Below, one piece after another: positions 1 to 10,996 of a stretch of DNA of 64,000 nucleotides. Position 1 is the first letter of the stretch. Each line of letters begins with the position of its first letter. The notes beneath the pieces were generated by a model. It did no database searches. It was given only the letters and a program-made list of their open reading frames with translations, and was not told the origin of the DNA. The DNA comes from Tabrizicola caldifontis (GTDB lineage Bacteria > Pseudomonadota > Alphaproteobacteria > Rhodobacterales > Rhodobacteraceae), in NCBI RefSeq assembly GCF_004762095.1, contig NZ_SIJH01000009.1:62001-126000 (forward strand). Reading direction: 5' to 3'. The position numbers and the translations under genes were made by a program.

Positions 1-2
1 CC

Positions 3-1430
3 ATGCTTGCCGCCCTGGCCCTCGGACTGGCAGGATTTGTCCAGCTTCTGACGGCCGGTCCGCTGACATTGAACCCAGGTGGTCTTGCCGTATTCCGGCT
101 TGATGCCGTCAGCGTCACGCTTGCGCTGCTTGTGTCTTTCGTGGGCTGGGTGGTCGTGCGCTTCTCGTGCCGGTATCTGGACGGAGAGTCCAGGGAAGGC
201 AGGTTCCATGGCCTGACCCTGGCTGCAACGGCCAGCGTGCTGGCCCTTGTCCAGGCTGCAAGCCTGCCCGTTCTTGTCGCAGCCTTCATGGCAACCGGGC
301 TGGTCCTGCGGCAGCTTCTTCTGTTCTACCCTGACAGGCCCGAGGCACGGCGCGCGGCGGCAAAGTTTACCCGTGTCTGGATGGCGGGCGATCTGGCACT
401 GATAGCGGCAACCGTTCTTCTATGGCACAGCTTCGGGACCGTCGAGATCGCCGCGCTGACCCGGGCCGAGGCCCTGCCGATGCCGGCGCAGGCCGCTGTC
501 GGACTGCTGGTTCTTGCTGCGGCGATGAAGACGGCCGCCTTTCCGCTGCACGGCTGGCTTACCGAAGTCATGGAAGCGCCGACGCCGGTTTCGGCCCTGC
601 TGCATGCGGGCATCATCAACTCGGGCGGCGTTCTGCTGATCACGCTGTCGGGTCTGGTCCAGGCAAGCCCCGGAGCGATGGCCGCGTTGGTCATGATCGG
701 CGGCTTGACCGCGCTGTTCGGGGCCTTGGTCATGCTGACCCAGGCCGCGGTCAAGACCTCGCTTGCCTGGTCGACGGTGGCGCAGATGGGCTTCATGCTG
801 CTGCAATGCGGGCTGGGCCTCTGGGCGCTTGCGCTGCTGCACATCGTCGCCCATTCGCTTTACAAGGCGCACGCATTCCTGTCGTCGGGAGGCGCGGTCG
901 GGGCTGTCAACGCCATCCGCAAGCCGGGGCCAGTAGCCGTGCCCGACCTTTCGGCCGTGACAAGGTCATTCGCACTGGCCATTGCGCTTTATGCCGCGGT
1001 GGCGGTCGCGTTCACGGCGCTGGTGGGCGAAAAGGCGCCGCAGGCACTTGCGCTGGGGGCCATGCTGATCTTCGGAGTCTCCTACCTTGTCGCACAGGGG
1101 CTGGCAGATGCCGCGCCCGGAGCCCTGACCCGGCGGACCGTCGCTGCCTCGCTGGCCGCGGCCCTGGCCTACTTCAGCTTCCAGGTTCTGGCGCAGGCCG
1201 TCTGGGGCCCGTCGCTTCCCGCAGCACCGCTGGCTGGCCCGCTGGAATGGGCGCTGATCGTTCTTGCGGTCCTGAGCTTCGGCCTGGTTGCCTTTGCCCA
1301 GGCGCTTTTCCCGCTTTGGGCGCATCATCCCGCAACGGCAGGACTGCGCGTGCATCTGGCGAACGGCCTTTACCTGAATGCGCTGCTTGACCGCCTGATC
1401 GGCGGCTACCGGGCACCAACGAAATCCTGA
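3..1430 (+). CDS. dabB: DabB-type proton-conducting membrane subunit of inorganic carbon transporter (N-terminus possibly cut)
   Basis: This is a 475-residue, almost entirely hydrophobic protein of the NADH-quinone oxidoreductase subunit 5 / antiporter (Proton_antipo_M) family. The core around residues 160-210 has the family's conserved pattern, including FPLHGWLTEVMEAPTPVSAL and the LLHAGIINSGG segment. It lies 15 nt upstream of a DUF2309/DabA gene. That pairing defines the DAB complex, in which DabB is thought to pass protons and energise carbon uptake at the inner membrane. The first ATG is only two bases from the window edge and family members usually begin with a further part-helix, so the true start may lie outside. 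Assignment as DabB rather than an Nuo/Mrp subunit rests on the dabA neighbour. Confidence 0.85.
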   Translation: MLAALALGLAGFVQLLTAGPLTLNPGGLAVFRLDAVSVTLALLVSFVGWVVVRFSCRYLDGESREGRFHGLTLAATASVLALVQAASLPVLVAAFMATGLVLRQLLLFYPDRPEARRAAAKFTRVWMAGDLALIAATVLLWHSFGTVEIAALTRAEALPMPAQAAVGLLVLAAAMKTAAFPLHGWLTEVMEAPTPVSALLHAGIINSGGVLLITLSGLVQASPGAMAALVMIGGLTALFGALVMLTQAAVKTSLAWSTVAQMGFMLLQCGLGLWALALLHIVAHSLYKAHAFLSSGGAVGAVNAIRKPGPVAVPDLSAVTRSFALAIALYAAVAVAFTALVGEKAPQALALGAMLIFGVSYLVAQGLADAAPGALTRRTVAASLAAALAYFSFQVLAQAVWGPSLPAAPLAGPLEWALIVLAVLSFGLVAFAQALFPLWAHHPATAGLRVHLANGLYLNALLDRLIGGYRAPTKS

Positions 1431-1445
1431 TCCTGGAGACCCTTC

Positions 1446-3827
1446 ATGTTCCACAAGCACACGCACATCGCCCCGACCCTGGCCTCGCAGCTGCTGGTCG
1501 CCGCCGATGCCGCAGCCAGGGCCATCCCGCCCGCCTTTCCGCTGGATGCGACCGTCGCCGTTAACCCCTTCCTCGGGCAGACCGGTGAAGATCTTGCAAC
1601 CGCATCGGCCCGGTTGGCCAGGGTGGCTGGGGTCTGCCTCACCCGGTCGCGCGCCGAATTGACGGCAAAGGTGTCAGCGGGAGAGATCACCGAAGATGAC
1701 CTTGCCGCCGCCCTGATCGCATCGCCCTCGCCGGTCAAGCCGCGGGATCTTGCCATGCTGAAGGCGCGGATGCACTGTCCGGCGCCGGCACCGCAGGCGC
1801 TGCCGACGGTTGCGGAACTGGCCGCTGCAGCCACCGGGACGGACTGGCCGGCGATCATTGCCCGCACCGTCGGCCTGTGGGCAGCGGGTCATTTCGACCG
1901 GGGGCAGGCCCTGTGGACACCACGCCCGGGGTCTGGTGCCTACGCCGCCTGGCGTGAATGGGCGACGCATGACCTGACACCGGAAATCGCCGGACTGACC
2001 GGGTTCTCTGCCCATGTGGCCGAGGCACCCGATTCCGCCGACCGCGCCATCCTGCGCGCGGCTGACAGATTGGGGCTTGGACCCGGTGCCGCAGAAACCG
2101 CATTCCACCGGCTGCTCATCGACCTTGGCGGCTGGCCGATGCACGCGCGCTGGATGCTGTGGCAGGCCGAACTTGCGGGTGGAACCGACGCAACGATCAC
2201 CGACCTGCTTGCAATCCGCCTGGTCTGGGAAGAGGCGCTGCTGATTCATTGTCCCGCGGTTGCAGCCGACTGGCAAGCCATTGTCGCCATCCATGCCGAA
2301 CCCGTGCAGCCGACGGCCGATCAGGTGCTTGACGCGATCCTTCAGGATGCTGCCGAACGGGCGCATCAGCGCCGGCTTGGCGCGCAACTGACTGGAACCG
2401 TCGCGCGCGGGGGACGGGCCAGGCTTCAGGCTGCCTTCTGCATCGACGTGCGGTCCGAAGTCCTGCGTCGGGCTCTTGAAGCGCAGGACGAGGCGATCGA
2501 GACGTTGGGCTTCGCCGGCTTCTTCGGCCTTCCGGTTGCGCATCGGCCTGCGGGAACGGATGAGCTGCAGGCCCATCTGCCTGCCCTGCTGACCCCGGCG
2601 CTTACCTCTACCAGCCACGGGGCCGAGGACGAGGAAGCCACACGACGGATCGCCGCAAGGGCAAGGCGGGCCTGGGGGCGTTTCCGGCAGGCGGCAGTTT
2701 CTTCTTTCGCATTCGTGGAAGCGGCCGGTCCGGTCTATGGCGGCAAGCTCATGCGGGATGTGCTGGGGCTGGGGGCAGAGGGGCTGAAACCTGCGCCGAT
2801 GCCGAGGATCGAGGGCGGCTTGACACCTGAACAGAAGGCGCAGACGGCGGCGACGGTCCTGCGGGCGATGAGCCTGACCGAGGGCCACGCCAGGCTGGTC
2901 CTGCTGGTTGGACATGGGGCGCAGGTCACGAACAATCCGCACGAAAGCGCCTATCACTGCGGCGCCTGTTCGGGCCAGACGGGCGAGGTTTCCTCCCGGC
3001 TGCTGGCCGCGCTGCTGAACCACCCGGAAACCCGCGCCGGATTGCCGGGCCTCGGCCTGAGCCTGCCGGACGACACCCTTTTCGTTGCCGGCCTGCATGA
3101 CACGGTGACCGACAAGGTCACGCTCTATCTCGACACGCCGGCGCCGGGCCATGCCGCGGATCTGGCCCAGGCCCGGGCTTGGTTAGCCGCCGCCGGACAC
3201 GAGGCGCGGGCCGAGCGGTCGCCAAGGCTGCCCGGTGCTACGCCCGACACCCTCATGCGGCGCGCAAGGGACTGGGCAGAGGTGCGTCCGGAATGGGGCC
3301 TTGCCGGCTGCGCCGCCTTCATCGCTGCGCCACGGGGCGTGACGGCCGGACGCGATCTGAAGGGCCGGGCCTTCCTGCACAGCTACGACTGGGCCCAGGA
3401 CAAGGGCTTTGCCACGCTGGAACTGATCCTCACCGCGCCTGTGGTGGTCGCCAGCTGGATCAGTCTGCAATACTACGGCTCGACCCTAGCGCCGCAGGTC
3501 TTTGGTGGAGGGAACAAGCTGATCCACAATGTCGTCGGCGGCATCGGCGTTGTTGAAGGGAACGGGGGCCTGCTGCGCCCCGGTCTGCCGGTCCAGACCG
3601 TGCATGACGGGGAACGCCCCGCCCACGACGCGCTGCGGCTTTCGGTGATGATCGAGGCCCCGACCGAGGCGATGACCGAAGTCCTGCGCAAGCATGATGC
3701 AGTGCGCCAGCTGTTCGACAACGGCTGGCTACACCTGTTCGCGTTGCAGAATGGCCGGGTTGCCGCCCGGTACCGCCCAGGACTTAAGTGGCAGGAGGCC
3801 GTGTCCGAAACCGGTCTGGCGGCCTAG
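1446..3827 (+). CDS. dabA: DabA (DUF2309) inorganic carbon uptake subunit
   Basis: This 793-residue protein is the soluble partner of DabB. Family work describes DabA as a zinc-dependent, beta-carbonic-anhydrase-like protein that converts CO2 to bicarbonate vectorially at the membrane. Candidate zinc and catalytic residues are visible: C332 and D334 in [12 protein letters not shown]490 in [11 protein letters not shown], and C505 in [10 protein letters not shown]. The spacing matches the known Cys-Asp / His-Cys set. The ATG at 1446 follows a GGAGAC-type ribosome binding site and lies 15 nt after dabB, so the two are surely cotranscribed. No RuBisCO or carboxysome gene is in the window, so the role could be supplying bicarbonate for carboxylations (for example carB nearby) or autotrophy; the sequence does not decide. 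Confidence 0.92.
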   Translation: MFHKHTHIAPTLASQLLVAADAAARAIPPAFPLDATVAVNPFLGQTGEDLATASARLARVAGVCLTRSRAELTAKVSAGEITEDDLAAALIASPSPVKPRDLAMLKARMHCPAPAPQALPTVAELAAAATGTDWPAIIARTVGLWAAGHFDRGQALWTPRPGSGAYAAWREWATHDLTPEIAGLTGFSAHVAEAPDSADRAILRAADRLGLGPGAAETAFHRLLIDLGGWPMHARWMLWQAELAGGTDATITDLLAIRLVWEEALLIHCPAVAADWQAIVAIHAEPVQPTADQVLDAILQDAAERAHQRRLGAQLTGTVARGGRARLQAAFCIDVRSEVLRRALEAQDEAIETLGFAGFFGLPVAHRPAGTDELQAHLPALLTPALTSTSHGAEDEEATRRIAARARRAWGRFRQAAVSSFAFVEAAGPVYGGKLMRDVLGLGAEGLKPAPMPRIEGGLTPEQKAQTAATVLRAMSLTEGHARLVLLVGHGAQVTNNPHESAYHCGACSGQTGEVSSRLLAALLNHPETRAGLPGLGLSLPDDTLFVAGLHDTVTDKVTLYLDTPAPGHAADLAQARAWLAAAGHEARAERSPRLPGATPDTLMRRARDWAEVRPEWGLAGCAAFIAAPRGVTAGRDLKGRAFLHSYDWAQDKGFATLELILTAPVVVASWISLQYYGSTLAPQVFGGGNKLIHNVVGGIGVVEGNGGLLRPGLPVQTVHDGERPAHDALRLSVMIEAPTEAMTEVLRKHDAVRQLFDNGWLHLFALQNGRVAARYRPGLKWQEAVSETGLAA

Positions 3828-3837
3828 CACGCGGAAA

Positions 3838-3880
3838 GACCCGTTGCCGGGTCAGGGCAGGCTTTGCCTGAGACCTGCCC
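3838..3880. terminator. Hairpins between convergent dabA and carB
   Basis: Two stem-loops fill the 107-nt gap between convergent dabA and carB. One is GACCCG/CGGGTC with a TTGC loop (3838-3853); the other is GGGCAGG/CCTGCCC (3855-3880) with a smaller nested CAGGC/GCCTG stem. There is no T-run on either strand, so if they stop transcription it is not by a textbook intrinsic mechanism. Confidence 0.35.
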
Positions 3881-3934
3881 CGGCAAGCGTTCTGCAGACA
3901 CCCTGCGGCGTTGTGCCAAGGCACCAGGCAGCGG

Positions 3935-7264
<3,330 letters not shown>

Positions 7265-7298
7265 GTCCTGCCCCCATCCATGTCGCAAATTGCCGGGG

Positions 7299-7326
7299 GT
7301 TATAGACAGAAGCGGTCAGTGCGCAA
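7299..7326 (-). promoter_or_regulatory. Candidate carB promoter
   Basis: On the minus strand a TATAAC -10 box (7299-7304) lies 16 nt from a TTGCGC -35-like box (7321-7326). Transcription would start near 7292 and leave a leader of about 28 nt before the carB ATG. The -10 box is strong and the -35 only partial. Confidence 0.45.
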
Positions 7327-7351
7327 GGGGCAAACCGACCGCGGGCTGGCC

Positions 7352-8170
7352 TCAGTCGCCCAGCTTTGCATGCACCTCGTCAAGATCGACCGGGCCTTTC
7401 GGCATCTTGTTTGCCGGGTTCTCGAAATCATAGCGGAACAGCTGGAAGTCCCGCTTGTAGATCTCCCACATCAGGTGCATCGAGAGATCGTCGAAATAGG
7501 CCTCTACCGGGTGGGCGCGTTTCGGACCGTGGCCTTCGCTTTCGTTGAACCGGGGGATCTGCGTCAGGTCCACCGGATGGCGCGTCTCGATGTTGTCCAG
7601 CACCACCTGCATTCCGGGATTGAAATCCTCGGTGAAGAAGATGTGGTTGTAGCGCCCGCCGTTGACGATGAAGGTCGAGATGTGCCCCGACATGGCCGAC
7701 CAGTGGATGTCGGGCTCCATCGGTTTCTTCCAGCGGATCGTGTCGCGCGCAAACAGAAGGAACCGGCGGAAGCTGGCGATCTGGTCGAAGTCCTGCTTGC
7801 CGTCCTCGCCCCCGACCTCGATCCCGTATTTCTGGATCAGCAGCGGCACGAGATTGCCGCGATAGCGCCGGCCGTTGCGCTGGATGCCGCAGATCTTGTC
7901 GAAGAAAGAGGACAGGATGCGCGTATAGGGGTTCCTCACGCAGGTAAAGGCGTAGACCTGGCGCCCGCGCACCGCGCGTTCGATCGGGGCTTGGCTATGC
8001 TCTTGCGCCCATTTGTGCAGGCCGGTGGTGGAATCGTGGATGTCGCCGTCGAAGAACCGGCCATGGTCCGAGAAATACATGATCTGTCCGATTGTCGAAC
8101 AGGCGCATTTCGGAACAACCCGGTAGACGACGCTTTCCGATTCCGTCATCCACGTGCCGGGAAACCCCAT
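7352..8170 (-). CDS. Sulfotransferase family 2-like protein
   Basis: This predicted PAPS-dependent sulfotransferase has 272 residues. The 5'-phosphosulfate loop appears as VVPKCACSTIGQIM close to the N-terminus, and the 3'-phosphate-binding region as CVRNPYTRILSSFFDK. Both are typical of the Sulfotransfer_2 family, which modifies carbohydrates. I chose ATG 8170 because GGAGG lies 8 nt upstream. An in-frame ATG at 8206 and a TTG at 8233 lack a ribosome binding site. It is divergent from a branching glycosyltransferase (8316), so sulfation of an exported or surface glycan is a reasonable inference. The acceptor cannot be read from sequence. Confidence 0.78.
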   Translation of the reverse strand: MGFPGTWMTESESVVYRVVPKCACSTIGQIMYFSDHGRFFDGDIHDSTTGLHKWAQEHSQAPIERAVRGRQVYAFTCVRNPYTRILSSFFDKICGIQRNGRRYRGNLVPLLIQKYGIEVGGEDGKQDFDQIASFRRFLLFARDTIRWKKPMEPDIHWSAMSGHISTFIVNGGRYNHIFFTEDFNPGMQVVLDNIETRHPVDLTQIPRFNESEGHGPKRAHPVEAYFDDLSMHLMWEIYKRDFQLFRYDFENPANKMPKGPVDLDEVHAKLGD

Positions 8171-8315
8171 GCGGCAATCCTCCGAAGGCCAATCGATATC
8201 AGACATGGCCAAGGCCAACGTCGTAGCAGTCAAGCAGACAAATTCGGGCTTTTCAAGGAACTGCGCTGCGGTTTAGGGAAGCGGGGATGACCCGCACAGC
8301 ACAGATGCGAACCGG

Positions 8316-9893
8316 ATGACGCAGATCGCCTATATCCTGCTGTGCCACAAGGATCCCGAGGGGATCATTGCGCAGGCGCAACGGCTGACCGCCGCCGGGG
8401 ACTTTGTCTCTATCCACTTCGACGCGCGCGCGGAACCGGCAGATTACGCCCGCATTCGCGAGGCGCTGGCTGCGAACCCGCAGATCACCTTTGCCAGGCG
8501 ACGGGTGAAATGCGGTTGGGGTGAATGGAGCCTTGTCGCCGCCACGCTGGAGGCCGTCCGTGCCGCCGTGGCGGCCTTTCCGCGTGCGACGCATTTCTAC
8601 ATGCTTTCAGGCGACTGCATGCCTATCAAGACGGCAGAGTTTGCGCGGGAATGGCTGTCTCGCGACGAAGCCGACTATATCGAAAGCTTCGATTTTCACA
8701 GCTCGGACTGGATCAAGACCGGCATCAAGGAAGAGCGGCTGATCTATCGCCACTGGTTCAACGAAAGGCGGCGCAAGAAGCTGTTCTATGCATCGCTGAA
8801 CCTGCAGAAACGGCTGGGGCTGACCCGCAAGGTGCCCGAGGATCTGAAGATCCGCATCGGCAGCCAATGGTGGTGTCTCCGCCGCCGAACCGTGGAAGCG
8901 GTGCTGGACTTCATCGACCGTCGCCGCGACGTGGTGCGCTTCTTCCGCACCACATGGATCCCGGACGAGAGCTTCTTTCAGACCATCGTTTACCATCTGG
9001 TGCCGGAACGGGAAATCCGGTCGCGGACGCTGACCTTCCTGATGTTCACCGACTACGGCATGCCCGTGACGTTCCATGACGACCACCACGATCTGCTTCT
9101 TGCGCAGGATTACCTCTTTGCGCGCAAGATCAGCCCGGAGGCGCTGATGCTGAAGGAAAGGCTGGGGGTGTTGTATTCCGAAACCGGCCGCCACTTTGAC
9201 ATCAGCGGCGACGGACGCAGGCAGTTCGCGTTCCTGACCGGGCGCGGGCGGATTGGTCGCCGCTTCGCTCCACGGTTCTGGGAAACCGAGGCCAGCATCG
9301 GCCGCGACCGCACGCTGATGCTGGTGACCTGCAAGAAATGGCATGTCGCAAAGCGGCTTGCGGACCGGATCAGCCAGGTTACGGGCGTGCCTGCGGTGCA
9401 CTACCTGTTCAACGAGGCGGCTACACCGCTGCCCGATCTGGGCGGCATCCAGACCACGCTGGAAAAGCGCATGCGCCACCGCCGCGCACTGGTCAGGATG
9501 CTGTTCGACTACTGGAACAGCGACCGGCTGGTGATTTGCGTCGATCCGGCCTCGACCGAACTGATCCAGGACTTCTACAGCGACCGGGGCGAGGTGCGGC
9601 TGCTGGAGGTCGGCTGCGAATTCACCGACGATTATCTGGTTGGCCACGCCCGTCGTGTGGGTCTGGCAGGCCCGCACACCCCTGATGCAGCGATGCGGCG
9701 GCTTCTGCCGACGATCCGCTATGACGCGCGGTTCGAAAGCGACCGCCTGCGCGACATGAACCTGGCCGGCCATTACCGTATCCGGCAAACCGCTTCGCCA
9801 GAGGAAAATGCCGGCCCGCTGGCCGCTTTTCTGGGGCTGTCGCCAAGTCAGGCGCGCGAGATCGCGGCCACCGATTACCTGTTCGTGGATTGA
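8316..9893 (+). CDS. Beta-1,6-N-acetylglucosaminyltransferase-like (Branch) glycosyltransferase with DUF5928 C-terminus
   Basis: The 525-residue protein starts with a core-2/I-branching (Branch, GT14-like) domain over about residues 3-260. Recognisable pieces are AYILLCHKDPEGI at the start, THFYMLSGDCMPIKT, and GSQWWCLRRRTVEAVLDF. The C-terminal half (about 270-525) matches the DUF5928 extension found in Rhodobacterales homologues; its function is not known. There is no signal peptide or membrane segment, so it probably works in the cytoplasm on a sugar acceptor. Its divergent neighbour is a sulfotransferase and the next gene downstream is a HIT protein 13 nt away. Confidence 0.8.
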   Translation: MTQIAYILLCHKDPEGIIAQAQRLTAAGDFVSIHFDARAEPADYARIREALAANPQITFARRRVKCGWGEWSLVAATLEAVRAAVAAFPRATHFYMLSGDCMPIKTAEFAREWLSRDEADYIESFDFHSSDWIKTGIKEERLIYRHWFNERRRKKLFYASLNLQKRLGLTRKVPEDLKIRIGSQWWCLRRRTVEAVLDFIDRRRDVVRFFRTTWIPDESFFQTIVYHLVPEREIRSRTLTFLMFTDYGMPVTFHDDHHDLLLAQDYLFARKISPEALMLKERLGVLYSETGRHFDISGDGRRQFAFLTGRGRIGRRFAPRFWETEASIGRDRTLMLVTCKKWHVAKRLADRISQVTGVPAVHYLFNEAATPLPDLGGIQTTLEKRMRHRRALVRMLFDYWNSDRLVICVDPASTELIQDFYSDRGEVRLLEVGCEFTDDYLVGHARRVGLAGPHTPDAAMRRLLPTIRYDARFESDRLRDMNLAGHYRIRQTASPEENAGPLAAFLGLSPSQAREIAATDYLFVD

Positions 9894-9906
9894 AAGGAGT
9901 CTCCCG

Positions 9907-10278
9907 ATGGGCTGGACCTACGACCCGACCAACATCTTCGCCCGCATCCTGCGCGGCGAGATTCCCAACAAGACGGTGATGGAGACCCCGCACACGCTGG
10001 TATTTCACGACATACGCCCGCAGGCGCCGGTGCATGTGCTGGTGATTCCGAAGGGCGCCTACGTCAGCCTGGATCACTTTTCGGCCGAGGCGTCGGAAGA
10101 GGAAATCGTCGATTTCCACCGCACGGTCGCCAAGGTCTGCGCGATCCTGGGCCTGTCTGGTGAAGAGGGCTTCCGGGCAATCACCAACGCCGGGGTGAAC
10201 GGCCATCAGGAAGTACCGCACTACCACCTGCATATCCTGGGTGGGCGGCCGCTGGGCCGGATGCTGGAGCGCATCTGA
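9907..10278 (+). CDS. HIT (histidine triad) family nucleotide-binding protein
   Basis: This 123-residue protein has the complete HIT fold signature, ending in the triad VPHYHLHILGG. The central His of HxHxHxx forms the nucleotidyl intermediate. Family members (Hint-like) hydrolyse nucleoside phosphoramidates or adenylates. The ATG at 9907 is preceded by GAAAGGAG with ideal spacing, and lies 13 nt after the glycosyltransferase stop, suggesting cotranscription. The true substrate is unknown. Confidence 0.92.
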   Translation: MGWTYDPTNIFARILRGEIPNKTVMETPHTLVFHDIRPQAPVHVLVIPKGAYVSLDHFSAEASEEEIVDFHRTVAKVCAILGLSGEEGFRAITNAGVNGHQEVPHYHLHILGGRPLGRMLERI

Positions 10279-10345
10279 TCTGGCAGGATCCGGGTCGCCG
10301 GACGGGGTGTCGCGGGGCATCCTCCGGTAAGATACGGAGGATGCG

Positions 10346-10804
10346 ATGCGATTTCTTGCAATCCCGACCGACCAGGTGCGGGAGTTTCAGGCTGGCGCTG
10401 CGGATGCCAATGGCCAGGTGCCGGAACGGAAGCGGTCGGAGGGGGACGGCAATCCCTGCCGGCATTGCCTGCGGATGATCCCGGAGGGGGCGGGGATGCT
10501 GGTCCTCGCCTACCGGCCCTTCCCGGCGCCGCTGCCCTATGCCGAGGTGGGGCCGATCTTCCTGTGCGCGGATCCCTGCGAGGCCGGGGACGAGGCGGGG
10601 CTGCCGGAGATGCTGGCCGCGCCCGACTACATCCTGCGGGGCTACGGGGACGACGACCGGATCGTCTATGGCACCGGGGGCGTGGTTGCGACCACGGCGA
10701 TCCCGGCGCGGGCGGCGGAGCTTCTGGCGGACGCGCGGGTGGCCTATCTGCATGTGCGGTCGGCCCGGAACAATTGCTACCAGTGCCGGATCGAGCGCGC
10801 GTGA
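10346..10804 (+). CDS. DUF1203 domain-containing protein
   Basis: This 152-residue cytoplasmic protein matches DUF1203 over its full length. Conserved marks include NPCRHCLRMIPEGAGMLV near residue 36, FLCADPCEAG near 72, and NNCYQCRIERA at the C-terminus. The paired cysteines suggest metal binding or redox structure, but no function is established. A strong GGAGG site lies just before the ATG. A downstream hairpin cluster (10849-10935) follows the stop. Confidence 0.85.
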   Translation: MRFLAIPTDQVREFQAGAADANGQVPERKRSEGDGNPCRHCLRMIPEGAGMLVLAYRPFPAPLPYAEVGPIFLCADPCEAGDEAGLPEMLAAPDYILRGYGDDDRIVYGTGGVVATTAIPARAAELLADARVAYLHVRSARNNCYQCRIERA

Positions 10805-10848
10805 CCGCAGGGTCCGGGCGGAGCGGCTGGCGCCGCAAGCCCGTGTTC

Positions 10849-10935
10849 TCGGCCGCGCGCCTTGCGCGCGCGGCCGAAGCTGACGAGGGGCGCTGCCCCT
10901 CGAGCGCCCCGGAGTATTTGGGCAAAGGGCAATCA
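10849..10935 (+). repeat. Intergenic stem-loop plus GGAGTATTT repeat, copy A
   Basis: A perfect 12-bp stem (10849-10860 with 10866-10877) is followed by a 7-bp stem GAGGGGC/GCCCCTC (10885-10901), then CCGGAGTATTTGGGCAAAGG (10909-10928). The tail recurs near 15081, 23509 and 27149. It lies between the convergent DUF1203 gene and polA and may act as a transcript end, although no T-run follows. Confidence 0.7.
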
Positions 10936-10996
10936 TGCAGGGGAAGGGGCGCGGGGCGCGGTCTGCCCTCTGCCTGCTTTGCGGCCTGGGCGCGGT

